NCBI GenBank assembly: GCA_001692895.1
Contig: KV748200.1
Span: forward strand, 1,376,914-1,440,913
Direction: 5' to 3'
Length of the DNA: 64,000 nt
DNA from: Cenococcum geophilum 1.58
Taxonomy: Eukaryota > Ascomycota > Dothideomycetes > Gloniales > Gloniaceae
Below, in pieces: positions 24,031-35,320 of this stretch. Position numbers and translations under genes: made by a program. The stretch's first letter is position 1. Each line of letters starts with the position of its first letter. The notes beneath the pieces are model-generated. The model saw nothing but the letters and a program-made list of their open reading frames with translations, ran no database searches and was not told the DNA's origin.

Positions 24031-24096
24031 AGGATTTTCTATCCCTAGGATAGAAAATCGCTATTAGCTCGCTTACTGCTAGCGCCTTAGCGGCCC
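24031..24096 (+). repeat. Hairpin module GATTTTCTATCC/GGATAGAAAATC, C1 copy
   Basis: A 12-bp perfect stem, GATTTTCTATCC...GGATAGAAAATC (24033-24059), is followed by GCTCGCTTACTGCTAGCGCC. The same arrangement occurs in C2 (inverted) and in the different Copia element F. Confidence 0.8.
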
Positions 24097-24275
24097 TACT
24101 AATAAGATACCTACCTATAACTTATAAGTAAGAAAGCACTATATACTAAAAGGCAAATTTTAGAATAGCAAGACTTATATTATAATAGCAATAGTAAGTA
24201 AGGAGGATTAATTTTTATTCCGCTAGTTAAGCGGTATATATATATAGATAGCAACCATAAAAAAAGAGTTGCTAG

Positions 24276-24496
24276 TGTTAGGAATAAAGGTAAATGGTTA
24301 CTATATAAGGTATATTGCCGTTATATATAGCAAGTTACCGTTATATACGGCAAGTTACTATTATATACCGCCGCGGCACTAGCGTGGTAAGGAACCTTAA
24401 GTTCCTCACCCCTTTCTTTAAAAGAAAAGAAGAACAGAATAATTATCATACTATTTACGAACCGTAGCTACGTGATATCCCCTTATAAGTCTAATA
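24276..24496 (+). repeat. C1 3' LTR (221 bp)
   Basis: It is the partner of 18447-18667, with more TpA changes. It is preceded by AAAAAAAGAGTTGCTAG. F's 3' LTR has a similar CTGCTAG just before it. Confidence 0.92.
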
Positions 24497-24501
24497 TATA
24501 T

Positions 24502-25478
24502 AATTAATAACTTCTAAAAAAGCCGCTATAGAGAAAGAAACGGCCTTACCTAATTACCCTACTCTTATAATATATTTTAAAAGGTTACTAGCAATACTAT
24601 TACTTTTGTTTTAATAGTAATATATTATATAATTAGGGAGTATAGAACTAGGTCTAAGGAAATAAACAATTTTTATAGCTTTATTATTAGCGGTTAGTAT
24701 ATATCTAGTATTTTACTACCTATTATTATTCTCTAACCTATTATAAAAGCCTATGCTAACCTCTTAGGTAGCTAGATATAGGATATATTACCTAGGTATA
24801 TAGTAGGGAGTAGGTAAGCCAAGTATAAGTTATAAGAAGAGTCGATAGAAGAGGGCGATAGAGTAAAAAGTATAGCGATAGCCTTATATAGAGAGAGACG
24901 AACCAATAAGGAGGATATAAGGGCTGTAAGCCTAAGGGAGCTTATAAGGAGGTGTTAAGGCCTAGTTAAAGGCTAGCCTTAAAGCCGCTAAAAGATCCCT
25001 TATACTAGAACTATAAGGGGACTTTATAAATAGGGGGCTATAAGGACACAATTATAGAATAGAATAGATTAGTAAGAGAGACAAATTCTAAAAAGTAAGG
25101 CCTTTAGTATATAACCTATAACTATTTAAGGAGCGTCTAGGGGTTGTCCTAAAGGTAACTTAAGGTAGCTATAATAATATCTCTTATATTACCTCCCCCC
25201 TTCTTATAGTTAGCCCCTAATCGCTATTACCTTATAGTAGAAGGAGATTATAAAGGCTTATCCTAGTAGGGGTTTAGAGAAATATTAGTATACCGCTATA
25301 TATTATCTATCTATCTAACCCCTACTTTAAACATCTAAAAAACCTTAGTAAGAAAAAAAAGTAACTAGAGAAAAGATATAAGGATTATTAAGAAACCTAT
25401 TAAAAGCCTACTAAAAGCCTACTAGTAACTACCTAGGCTAACTTATAGATTTTTATATAACTTTATATTTAAGCCTTT
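24502..25478. other. RIP-degraded spacer between C1 and C2, holding an S copy
   Basis: AT-rich DNA with no reading frame I can name. The part from about 24780 to 25030 is a RIP-mutated copy of unit S (intact copy at 32405-32656). The rest is unassigned. Confidence 0.5.
24780..25030 (+). repeat. Unit S, mutated copy
   Basis: It aligns along its length with 32405-32656: shared blocks include AAGCCAAG, GAGTCGAT, GACGAACCAAT, GAGCTTATAAGG and AAGGCCTAG. Differences are mostly C-to-T and G-to-A. Confidence 0.7.
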
Positions 25479-25483
25479 ATACT

Positions 25484-25707
25484 TATTAGACTTATAAGGG
25501 GATATTATATAGCTACAGTTCGTAGATAGTATAATAATTATTCTTCTTATTTAATTTATTTTTAAAGAAAGGGGTAAGGAACCTAAGGTTCCTTACTACA
25601 CTAGTACCACGGCGGCACGTAATGGTAACTTGCCGCATATAACGGCAACTTACTATATATAACGGCAATATACCTTATATAATAACTATTTGCCTTTATT
25701 CCTAACA
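25484..25707 (-). repeat. C2 3' LTR (224 bp)
   Basis: On the plus strand it starts TATTAGACTTATAAGG and ends TTATTCCTAACA. It is more RIP-mutated than its partner. Confidence 0.92.
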
Positions 25708-25887
25708 CTAGCAACTCTTCTTTTATAGTTGCTATCTATATATATATACCGCTTAACTAGCAGAATAAAAATTAATCCTCCTTACTTACTATTGCTATTA
25801 TAATATAAGTCTTACTATCCTAAAATTTACCTCTTAGTATATAGTGCTTTCTTGCTTATAAGTTATAGGTAGGTATCTTATTAGTAA

Positions 25888-26066
25888 GGCCACTAAGGCA
25901 CTAGCGGTAAGCAAGCTAATAGTAATTTTCTATCCTAGGGATAGAAAATCCTAATTAGCTAGTTTAAGTTAGGGTCTACAGAATTTAACTAATTAAACAA
26001 CTTTAACCGCTGGTTAAAGTTCCTAAATATTTTAAAACTTTATATAACTAAAAAATTTCTAAGGAC
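25888..26066 (-). repeat. C2 3' hairpin module and shared 3' module
   Basis: The hairpin module (stem 25925-25950) and the ~85-bp shared module (25975-26066) lie side by side, as in C1 and in the same order on the minus strand. Confidence 0.75.
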
Positions 26067-26069
26067 TCC

Positions 26070-29000
26070 CTTTTAACCTAACCTTTAACTTATATATATA
26101 GAATATTTATATTAATAAATATCTCTAGTGCCTTATTTAGGTTCGCCTTTATTATTATATCTACCGGGTTATCTTAGCTATTAATCTATTAAATCTTAAA
26201 AAGTTCTTAACGCTTATAGGATTACTAAAGTGCTATAATATTAATTATAAGGCGCTTCTCTTTATAATACTAAGCTTAATTAAATACTTATAAAGGGAAT
26301 ATAAGTTGGTATATACAATTATAGAGATAATAGAAAGTTTAAGTTAATCTATAATTATCTTTAGGGTAGTTCCAATTATAATTACTATATTAATTCTACT
26401 AACTATTCTATATATCTCTAACGCTAAAACACTTTAGGTAACGCGCTTACTCTTAGTTAAGCTCTAATAAATAAGATTACTATAGATTATAAAGTTATTC
26501 TCTCTAGTAAATTCGTTTGTAATAATAATCTTATATCCTAATTAGGAGCTAAAATCTTTATTATTTATAAATAATCTATTAACAAATATAAAGAGCTTAG
26601 CGGTAGGAAAATTAATAGGCATATAAAGTAGTCCCCAATTAAAATAGTTTATTTACTAAAAAAAACGCTTATTTAGGGTAAGGATATTATCCTTAGTTAA
26701 TTTCTAGTATTAGGCAGCAACAGAGAGATTAAATAAAGCCTTAGGTTAATAGATAGAAGCAATATAAGCTCTATAAGCGCGTTACTTTACATATCCTTAC
26801 TTTAGAGAATTAGCGTTAATAATATTAATCTTCTTACCTTAACCCTTCTAGCGTAGAGTAATAGAATCCTCGTTTAAGGAGAGGATGCATCTATTAAAGA
26901 ATAATAGTATTATTAAACTAAGCTTTTCCTTTAGCTTTGCTATAAGATTTGCCTTTACTAGCTTATCTTCTTTAAGAGCTAAAAATTAGTTATCTCCTAA
27001 GATAATTATATTATTAGTTTATATACTAATAATTCCAAATAGAGTTCCTATAGTTATAATAAGGAAGCAGGGATTAAATATAGAAGTAGTTATTAAAAGC
27101 TTCTCTTTATAGTGCTTGCTATAGGTAGCTTACTAATAAATTCCTACCTCTATAATTCTATATAATAGCTTAAGTATAACTATAATTGTATCTTTAGGAT
27201 ACTAGTGGCAAATTTGCTCCAGAAGGTATGCCAATATTAAGCGCTAAAGGTGCGTCTCTAATTAGGTATAGGCTTAAGTAATATCTTATAAATAAACCGC
27301 TATTTTATTCTTTATTAAGGAGGGAGCTAGCGTAATAATAACTTACTAACTAGCTTATTAAATTATAGGAGATTATATAAGAATTACCTCCTTACTATTA
27401 TTATTTTAACCTTAAATAATAAGCCTTAATTTCTTAAATAGGGCGTTAATAGCTTTGCCTTTAATCTCGTTAACTATTCTTAACTTAAAGATATAAATTC
27501 TATTAAACTTAGTAGGGTTATACTTCTTAAATTTAAAGACTCCTCTTATAATAAGACNNTCGATNTCCTACTTATTANATANTTANAAAGGAGCTCCTAN
27601 NGTTATAATACGACCTTCCTTTTAGAGCTATTTTACAAGCTTAAAGTTAGCCTTCTCTTTAGCTGTTATAAAGGCCATTAATAACTTAACTCTACTCTTT
27701 ATAGCAGCAATAAATTGCTCTTCGAAATTAATAAGATATTAGTAATTTTATAATCCCTTTAGGCGACCTCTACCGCGTTATAGTTGCGGCACGTCTACTA
27801 TAATTATATTAGGATTATAGTCGCCTTCTAGGGCATGTTAATTATAGTTCTCCTTTAGGGCATCTTTTAGGGTATCTTCTAAGGCATCCTATAAAGGCTC
27901 GGAACTATTATCTTTATAGTAGGGCCTAATAACAGTTAAATAGAATTAAGTAAGTCTATAGGGCATCTAAAGAGTGCAAGTTTAACTATTAATTATAATG
28001 AGTTTATATAGGCCTAACTATCCTCCCTTTTTATACTATACCCGTACTTTAGATTAGAGTGGCAGATTAAGCATAATTAAGGTATTTAGGCCATTTCTTA
28101 TTTCTAGTATATTATTAACCTAGTATATAGCATAAAGATATTATACCTTCTTTATTACCTTATAAATAGCCTTAGCTTATTATATAACAGAGGGAGATAG
28201 TAAAAAATTATTAGTTATTTAAGGGTAGGCGCTAAAGACTAGTAATATAGGTATAAGTCTATCCGGGCTAGCGGAATTATTAATAGCTTTAACAGCTATT
28301 TATAAGGTAAGTTCTTTACTAGCATCCTTTAGTTCTAAAGAGATAATCTTATATATGCGGCGTAATGGCGTATAATATTGCTCTATTTTTCTAATACTAT
28401 TATACGCCTTAATAGGGACTTCCTTAACCTTAATTGCTATTGCCTTTATCTATTATTAAAACTTTATAAATAAGAAGTTCTTTCCTATATTATAGATAAT
28501 TTAATTAGGGGGTCCTAAATAGATATTAATTTAGCATAACTAAAGGGTATCCTATACGTTCTTAGCTAATATATCCTTTAAGAATTATACGGCTTAAAAA
28601 GAGGTTAAAAAGTTAATAACTTAAAGTACTAGCTTACTGCTAAGATATATAACGTTAACAATAATATAGAAGTTAAAGTTATAGTTATCTTTAAGGGTAA
28701 ACTTAAATCGGCTAGGGGACTTTTAGTTTATTTAGTAGTAATAGTAGTACTTTATAAAATGCTTAATTACCTTAACCTTAACTTTATAGCCTACTTATTA
28801 AAGAACCCTAAGTAATTAATAAATAAATAGATAGCTAAAATAACGGTATAGTTAGCGTAATTCCAACTTAGTTAAGTGGCTTTAAGTAATACTCTTTTCT
28901 AGTTAATAAAGGAGTAATTAGGGGTAACCCTACTTACATATAACGGGCACCTAATTATCTCCCTAAATAAGTATATTCTTAAGGTTATTAAGCCTAACGC

Positions 29001-30933
29001 CTAACTTATCTATATCTTTAATACAAAATAGAAACGGAGTATTTATAGGAACAACGTAAAAACTAATATACCCTAAAGGGGTTTAAACCCTAATTATGCT
29101 AAGAGAGATTATAGTACCTTTACTAAAACAAATTATATATTAGCCTGCCGTTAAATAGTTAATTTAAATAGAGTTATTAAGCTACTAAAGGGCTTAAACT
29201 TAAGGTTCTCCTACTATAGATACTCCTATAGCTCTAGTATCTGGTATAATACTATAAAAGATATTCGCTAAGTATCTATTATTAAAGAAGAACGCGGAGC
29301 TCTCCTTTAGCTTATTAAAGATATTTAACTTTATAATAGAATAGAGCGTAAATTAGTTATTAAGAACAGCGACGGTTTATATACTATCTACCTTACTATA
29401 CTTAGTAAAGTATTAGTTAGGAGAGTAGTTCTTAATTTCTATATCTATAAGGAGCTATTTAGTCTTATTAACCTTACCCTTAAAATCTTCTACGCCTTTA
29501 TATTAAACTAAAAAGCTTTAAAAGTAGGCTATAGTAACCTTATAATTTCTAATATTTCTTATACTCTAACGGAACTTATTATATACCTCTTTTCGCTTAT
29601 TAAGGGAGTGTCTAGTTAACTAGCAATTTAGCTTCTTATAAACGTAATACTTTTTTTAGCAATTACTTTAAAATAAACCTCTATAAGGACCTCTATAATT
29701 ACCTTATAGTTAACATTAATTATACCCTTTACTATATTCCCTACCACAGCCACTATATATTTAATTAGTCCAGTTATAATTATATTAGTTAAAAACACTT
29801 AGTTAGGTAGGGCTTTCGGTATAAAGCTATTAAGATTCTTATATTTATATTACAGTACCTATAATAGAGCGTAGCTTAGTATATACTCCTTTAAATATAT
29901 TTATAGGTTTATATAGCGCTAAGTTGCACTTAAAAACGCTATAGCATGCTAAGATAACCTAGTCCCTTAAACTATTCTTATTTTAGTAGGTTTTAGTAAA
30001 ACTATATTAAATTTTCTAGAGTTTATTAAAAAGTAGTTAAAGATACTCTAGGCAAGTTATTATTAGGTTAGAAGTAATAACTCTCTAGAATATAGTCTCT
30101 CGCTATTCGGATATATAAAGTTAGCAGTTTTTATTAGTTTTAAAATAGGCTCTAATAAGCTAAAGCATTATATTAAAGCTATAGTTTTTACCTATAATAT
30201 AGTTATAATAAAACGTTACCGCCCGTTCCTTTAATATAATAGAGAAAGTATAATAGAACTAGTAGCATTAAATTCTAACCTTATTACAGCAGTTATAAAA
30301 AACCTATAGTTTTACTCTAAGTATATTATACAATTCTCCTTTAAACTTCTTCTTTTTATCTAAACATACCTTTATTAAATTCGTAACTTCTTAAAATAGA
30401 GGCTTATTAGTTAGCTAGGATAAAGGAGTTAAAGATAATAGAGGTAAAGGAAAAGCACCTCTAGGTAGGAGAGTACCTTTAGGTAGAAGAGTAGTGTTCT
30501 AGGGGTTTCGTTCTAAATTAAAGTTGCCTTCTAAAGAATATAGGTTAGTTTTAGGTTTCTATAGTTAACGTATAATCTTAGCTTCCGTCTATACTAGTTC
30601 TTCTATACTAGTAAAAACAGCGTAAATATTACTAGTAATTAGGTTACCGTCCTTAGCAATATACACCCTATTCCTTTAGAGGGAGTCTTAAAAATCCTAA
30701 ATAATATTAACATTGCTAAGTGCCTAGGTGTTAGCGGTCTATCCTATAAAATCCTCCCTAAAGTATTCCTATAACTGTAAATCGGCGTAGTAGCTATCTT
30801 AGTAGAATAGAATATAGTATAGGAGAAAGCCGTTAACTTATTTTATGGTATAGGTTATTATATTAAAGGTAAATACGTCCTAATCTTTATTAATAAGTTT
30901 CGCGTATATAGCTACCCCTAGTAGTAAGGAGTC
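26070..30933 (-). pseudogene. C2 gag-pol remnant (RIP-degraded Copia polyprotein)
   Basis: It is collinear with C1 in reverse: gag at the right end, integrase roughly 28090-28810, reverse transcriptase roughly 26740-27660, RNase H leftmost. In-frame stops occur throughout. N clusters near 27558-27601 fall in its RT-side region. Confidence 0.72.
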
Positions 30934-31317
30934 TCTCTAGTTGTTTAGAGTAGCTATAGTTATATCTTTAAAGGAAGGGAATATTGGTAGTATAGGGATT
31001 GTCGTTTGGTACGCGTTTATAACATATATTTACGATTATAGGGCTTAGGACTAGTTCTAGCCTTAAATCGCAAAGACTTATAAAGCGTATTATTCTATAT
31101 AATAGATATAAGAATCTATAATCTAGGGAAGGCTTAGAACTAGTTCTAGCCTTTAAATCCTTAGATTTATAGAAGAATTCTATTTAAGGTTTAGGACTAG
31201 TTCTAACCTTAAAAAACAGCTTCCCTTAGCACAAGTAGCACTAGTATAGTAGCTTATCTCTTCTTAGTAAATACCTAGCTGTTCTATAGCATAACTATAA
31301 AGTTAACTACTAATTAG

Positions 31318-31541
31318 TATTGGACTTACAAGGGGATATTATATAGCTATAGTTCGTAGATAGTATAATAATTGTTCTTCTTATTTAATTTATTCTTAAA
31401 GAAAGGGGTAAGGAACCTAAGGTTCCTCACCACGCTAGTGCCGCGGCGGCACGTGATAGCAACTTGCCGCACGTAACGGCAACTTGCCACACGTGACGGC
31501 AATATGCCTCATATGGTGACTATTTACCTTTATTCCCAACA
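31318..31541 (-). repeat. C2 5' LTR (224 bp)
   Basis: On the plus strand it starts TATTGGACTTACAAGG and ends TTATTCCCAACA. It keeps many GGCAA/TTGCC motifs. CTAATTAGT on its inner (minus-strand downstream) side matches the C1 and F primer-binding region. Confidence 0.92.
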
Positions 31542-33186
31542 ATACTAGTCTATAATTAATTATAAGTATTATAGATAATTTAGTGTTCCCAATATAGTTC
31601 TATAGAACTATTTAGTATATAGCTTAATATATAGGGCCTTAACTTACCACTATCTTTAATTATTAAAATATAATTTATAATCTATAATCGTTTCTTATAA
31701 TCCTCTATATCACTAATATATTATTTTTATATTTGCCCTTAGGCTATTAAATATAGTTAAGGTATTAATTAGTTAATTAAGGAGACTTATCTTCTAAATT
31801 TTAGTGTATATACTTTTAAATCTAATGGTTCTATACTGTATATTTAGCGTAGTTTTACTACCTAGTAAATAGGAGGGACACTTTATAATAGCACCTATAG
31901 CTATTATACGATTATTAAGAACGTTTATAACGTTATTCTTTAATACCGTAGTATTATTTTAGGTATAATTTAACCTATATACGTCTTTAATTAACGTTAT
32001 AATTGCCTTCCCCTAGCTACATAATTAGTTTTTATAAGGAAGTAATAGCTAAATAGCTTATATACGTGTTTCCTTTCTTTTAAATTGCGCTATTATAATA
32101 AAGTTATATTAGCAAGGTTGCGGCTATTTACTAAAAGAGTATTAGATGGTAAAGTATAAAGATACCTTACTTATTAAGCTTAATCCTTTTCCTTAATACC
32201 TTACTTCCTATTATTAACCTTTATCTAATTTAGATATGTCTTTAATATATTATTAAGATTTTCCTCTTTTTTATTATTAATTTAATATACCTCTTTAATC
32301 TCCTACTAACTACTCTTTTAAGCAAATTCTATAGCGTATTTTAGCCCTACCTTTATATATAAAACCCTAACCTCCGCTAATCCGTAACTAGTACTGGTTC
32401 TATAAGGCAGTATTGCCAGGGTGTACGGTAGGGAGCAAGCAAGCCAAGCATGAGTTACATAGGGAGTCGATGGAAGAGGACGATATGGCAAAGAGTAGGC
32501 AATAGCCTCGTACGGAGACGAACCAATGAGGGAGGAAGGAGGCTGCAAGCCTGAGGAGCTTATAAGGGGTGGCCAAGGCCTAGCCGAAGGCTAGCCTTGG
32601 CAGCCCCTAAGAGCTCCCAGGATGTAGCCGAGTAAGGGACTAAAAGTACCCTTATAGGTTCTATATAAATAATTTTGCCTATATATCTTTAAAAGACTAT
32701 AAATCTAATAATAGGATTTTAAAGGCTTATAATAAGACCCATTATATAAAGTCTAATACCTTTAGTCCTTATAATTAATATATACGTACTTAGAGCGGTA
32801 GTTATATTAAGGTAGGCTTTTCTATCCTTAATAGATTTCTATTATTAACTTTAAGCTTTAATAGCCTAGGCCTAAGTAGTAATGTTCCTTTAATATCCTT
32901 AACTACTATATTACCCGGGCTCTCTCCTATGTAAGCGCTAATACTAAATATTTAGGTTAAATTTAAGATTATACTATAGCTATTTATACCGCCTATAACT
33001 CTTAATAAGCTAACTAGTAGCGCCTAATATATTAAGTAAAACTAGTATACTAAGAATAGGGTAAAGGATAGAGGCGATAAGAAAAAGGTTGCTGTATACT
33101 ATAAGAAGAAGTTCGCGTATATATATTAAGTTTTAAAAAAGCATAATATAATACGTTATTAGGTAGGTTACCTTTTAGGTACTTAG
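31542..33186. other. RIP-degraded repeat DNA between C2 and D, holding unit S
   Basis: AT-rich sequence in which both strands give long frames broken mainly by TAA/TAG, as in mutated transposon coding DNA. I cannot assign a family with confidence. The only unmutated part is unit S. Confidence 0.4.
32405..32656 (+). mobile_element. Unit S: 252-bp insertion with 9-bp flanking duplication
   Basis: It starts AGGCAGTATTGCCAGGGTG and ends CTAAAAGTACCCTTATA. GGTTCTATA flanks it on both sides (32396-32404, 32657-32665). Composition is normal inside RIP-degraded surroundings. It contains AAGGCCTAGCCGAAGG-CTAGCCTT, a local palindrome. A mutated copy lies at 24780-25030. No terminal inverted repeat or convincing pol III boxes were seen, so SINE, MITE and solo-LTR origins all remain possible. 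Confidence 0.55.
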
Positions 33187-33430
33187 TATTACGAAAGTAG
33201 GCACGAGCTGGAATACAATATACTAAACAGGGTAGTAATTAAAGAAGGCTACATACGCGTAACTATGCGTGGTTAATATAAAGACATTTAGATGCAGAAA
33301 TAGAATAGGTTAGGTATAGGTATAAATAGGGGTTGTAGGGGAACGTGCGTAGGTGTCTCGGGACGAACGTAAGCACGGGTTAAGAACGTCAAAGCGCGCA
33401 GAGACGTGAGAACGTGTGAGTCCCGTAATA
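33187..33430 (-). repeat. D 3' LTR (244 bp)
   Basis: On the plus strand it starts TATTACGAAAGTAGGCACG and ends GAGTCCCGTAATA. Its partner is the split LTR 34752-34914 plus 40833-40913. Confidence 0.9.
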
Positions 33431-33889
33431 GTACTCCCCCCTTACTTCCGAGCTCCTGCGAGGCGTGTCGTATATACTAAAAAAACCTAATACGGGAAAA
33501 AAAAAATTTCGTTAGCCCTTCTCTACCCTTCTACGTCCTCCGTTGCACAGGTTCCTCCAGTTCGGTCCTTCTATATTTAATTATTAGGCCACTAACTTAT
33601 TAGGCCTAAAGCATAGCCCAGCTTCTATCGCCAGCTATACTCCTATCCTCGCCGCTTAGAGACGCATTACTAAAGCTTATACAGTCCCTTTCTCGCTTCT
33701 AGCAGCTTTACAGCCTTCCCTTCCTATACTCCGGGTCCCCCTAAAAAATTACCCCAATTTTTGGTCCAAAATGGGTGTTTTAGGCAGTATTTATTGGCCT
33801 AAATGGCAGTATAGTACGGTCAGTACAGTGTTTGTAGTCGTAGTAAGGCGTATTCTTGGCAGGTTCTTATCGGTGCGGTATAGTATTCG

Positions 33890-34610
33890 TATTATAGGCA
33901 GGTTCTTATCGGTAGCAGTACAGTGCCAGCGCAGGTTCCGTAGGCATATCGGCACAAGATCTTATTAGATTTGGGTAGTAGTACGGTGCTAGCGACGTGT
34001 TCAGGTTCCGTAGGCGAATCGGCACGGAGCTTATCAGTTTATATAGTAGCAGTACGATGCCAGCGACAGGTCGCCTCGTAGGCGTATCGGCACGAGGCTT
34101 GTCGGTTCAGGCAGCAGTACGATGCAAGCGACGGGTTCGGGGGTCTAGGGAGCGAGGCTCTACCTAGTCGTGTTCGGCTCGTAGGCGTATCGGCACGAGG
34201 CTTGTCAACAGGTCGGGGTAGCAGTACGATGCAAGCGACAGGGTCGTCTCGTAGGCATATCGGCACGAGGCTTGTCGGTTCGGGTAGGTAGCAGTACGAT
34301 GCCAGCGACAGGGTCGTAGGCGTATCGGCACGACGGGTTATCGGGGTCGTTTCGCAGGCGTATCGGCGCGAGGTCTTGTCGGTACGTAGGGCAGTGCGTG
34401 CAGGTCGGTAGGACAGTAGTAAGATACCAGCTTCCGTGTTCGTGTTCGTGTTCGTCATGCAGTAGGATGCGAGCCAGGTCAAACCGAAGGGCAGTAACGT
34501 GCCTGTTCGTAGTCGGTAGCAGTAGGGTGCAAGCCATCGAGGTCGCAGGCGTATCGGCGCGATATCTTGTCGGCAGGTCATGATTCCACAGGCGTATCGG
34601 CGTGGTGTCT
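33890..34610. repeat. D interior minisatellite (~66-95-bp units)
   Basis: Around nine copies of a unit built from GTAGGCGTATCGGCACGAGG plus CTTGTCGG and GCAGTACGATGCNAGCGAC. Spacing is irregular. The open frames here are the repeat read through, not genes. Confidence 0.85.
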
Positions 34611-34751
34611 TGTCGTACCAGTTCAGAACCCTAGCGTCCTAGTCTACCCGCAGCCAGCAGCTCCTGTATCTACCCCGTAGGCGTAGAAAGGCATGCTCCG
34701 CGACCAGTAGCCTATAGGCCCGCTAGGTATAGAAAAGGGATCCAAATGTAG

Positions 34752-34914
34752 TGTCACGGAAGTGGGCACGAGCTGGAATACAATGTACTAAACAGGGTAG
34801 TAATTAAAGAAGGCTACGTACGCGTAACTATGCGTGGTTAATATAAAGACATTTAGATATAGAAATAGAATAGGTTAGGTACGGGTATAAATAGGGGTTG
34901 TAGGGGAACGTGCG
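34752..34914 (-). repeat. D 5' LTR, first segment (second segment 40833-40913)
   Basis: It begins TGTCACGGAAGTGGGCACG and is broken after ACGTGCG by G3. It resumes at 40833 with TAGGTGTCTCGGGACGAAC and ends CCCGTAACA at 40913. The two parts sum to the exact length of the intact LTR. Confidence 0.9.
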
Positions 34915-35284
34915 TGTCACGGGACACCCCCGTAACACCTTGCACACGTCCACCTGTTTCCACCGACTCAGCAATTAAAGACTAACCGCGAAATGGCAAT
35001 CTAACGGCAATCTAATGGCAATCTAACGGCAATCTACGGCATTCTACCATATTCTGCTAAGTTCTACTAAATTCTGCCAAGTTCTGCCAGGACTACAACC
35101 TAAACCCTATTCTGCCTATATATGTGTTGACCAAGCAACTAAGTTAACAATATATGCCCTTTCTTTCCGTTTCCCTACCTTCTTTCCTTACGCAACGTCT
35201 TAACTTTATTACGTAGTTTATATATATAGCTTAATAATACCTACTTCGCTATATATTATTACCGCTTATGCTTACTCCGTAACA
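34915..35284 (+). repeat. G3 5' LTR (370 bp)
   Basis: It starts TGTCACGGGACACCCC and ends CTCCGTAACA. It contains an in-phase run of (A/C)GGCAATCTA 10-mers near 34998-35040, then TTCTGCCAAG-type 10-mers. It is less mutated than most pol sequence here. Confidence 0.93.
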
Positions 35285-35320
35285 CTATATTGCGTTAAAA
35301 ACTTATACTACCCTCCAAAA

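Larger units (their letters stand above)
18447..24496 (+). mobile_element. Element C1: full-length Ty1/Copia LTR retrotransposon
   Basis: Two 221-bp LTRs (TGTTGGGAATAAAGG ... TCCAATA) are flanked by TATAT at 18442-18446 and 24497-24501. Integrase precedes reverse transcriptase, which defines Copia. It is heavily RIP-mutated, with several N positions. It is the same family as C2, inverted about 1 kb downstream. Confidence 0.9.
25484..31541 (-). mobile_element. Element C2: full-length Ty1/Copia LTR retrotransposon, inverted relative to C1
   Basis: Two 224-bp LTRs are flanked by ATACT at 25479-25483 and 31542-31546. It is the same family as C1 throughout, read on the minus strand, with its own target duplication. 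It is therefore an independent insertion and not an inverted duplication of the locus. Confidence 0.92.

Noticed and set aside
32318-32548. 76-residue minus-strand frame
   Set aside because: It spans the border of unit S and RIP-degraded DNA, with no family resemblance or conserved start.
34039-34581. 180-residue and 110-residue frames in D
   Set aside because: They run through the D minisatellite on the minus strand and share its repeat structure. D has no other coding sequence.
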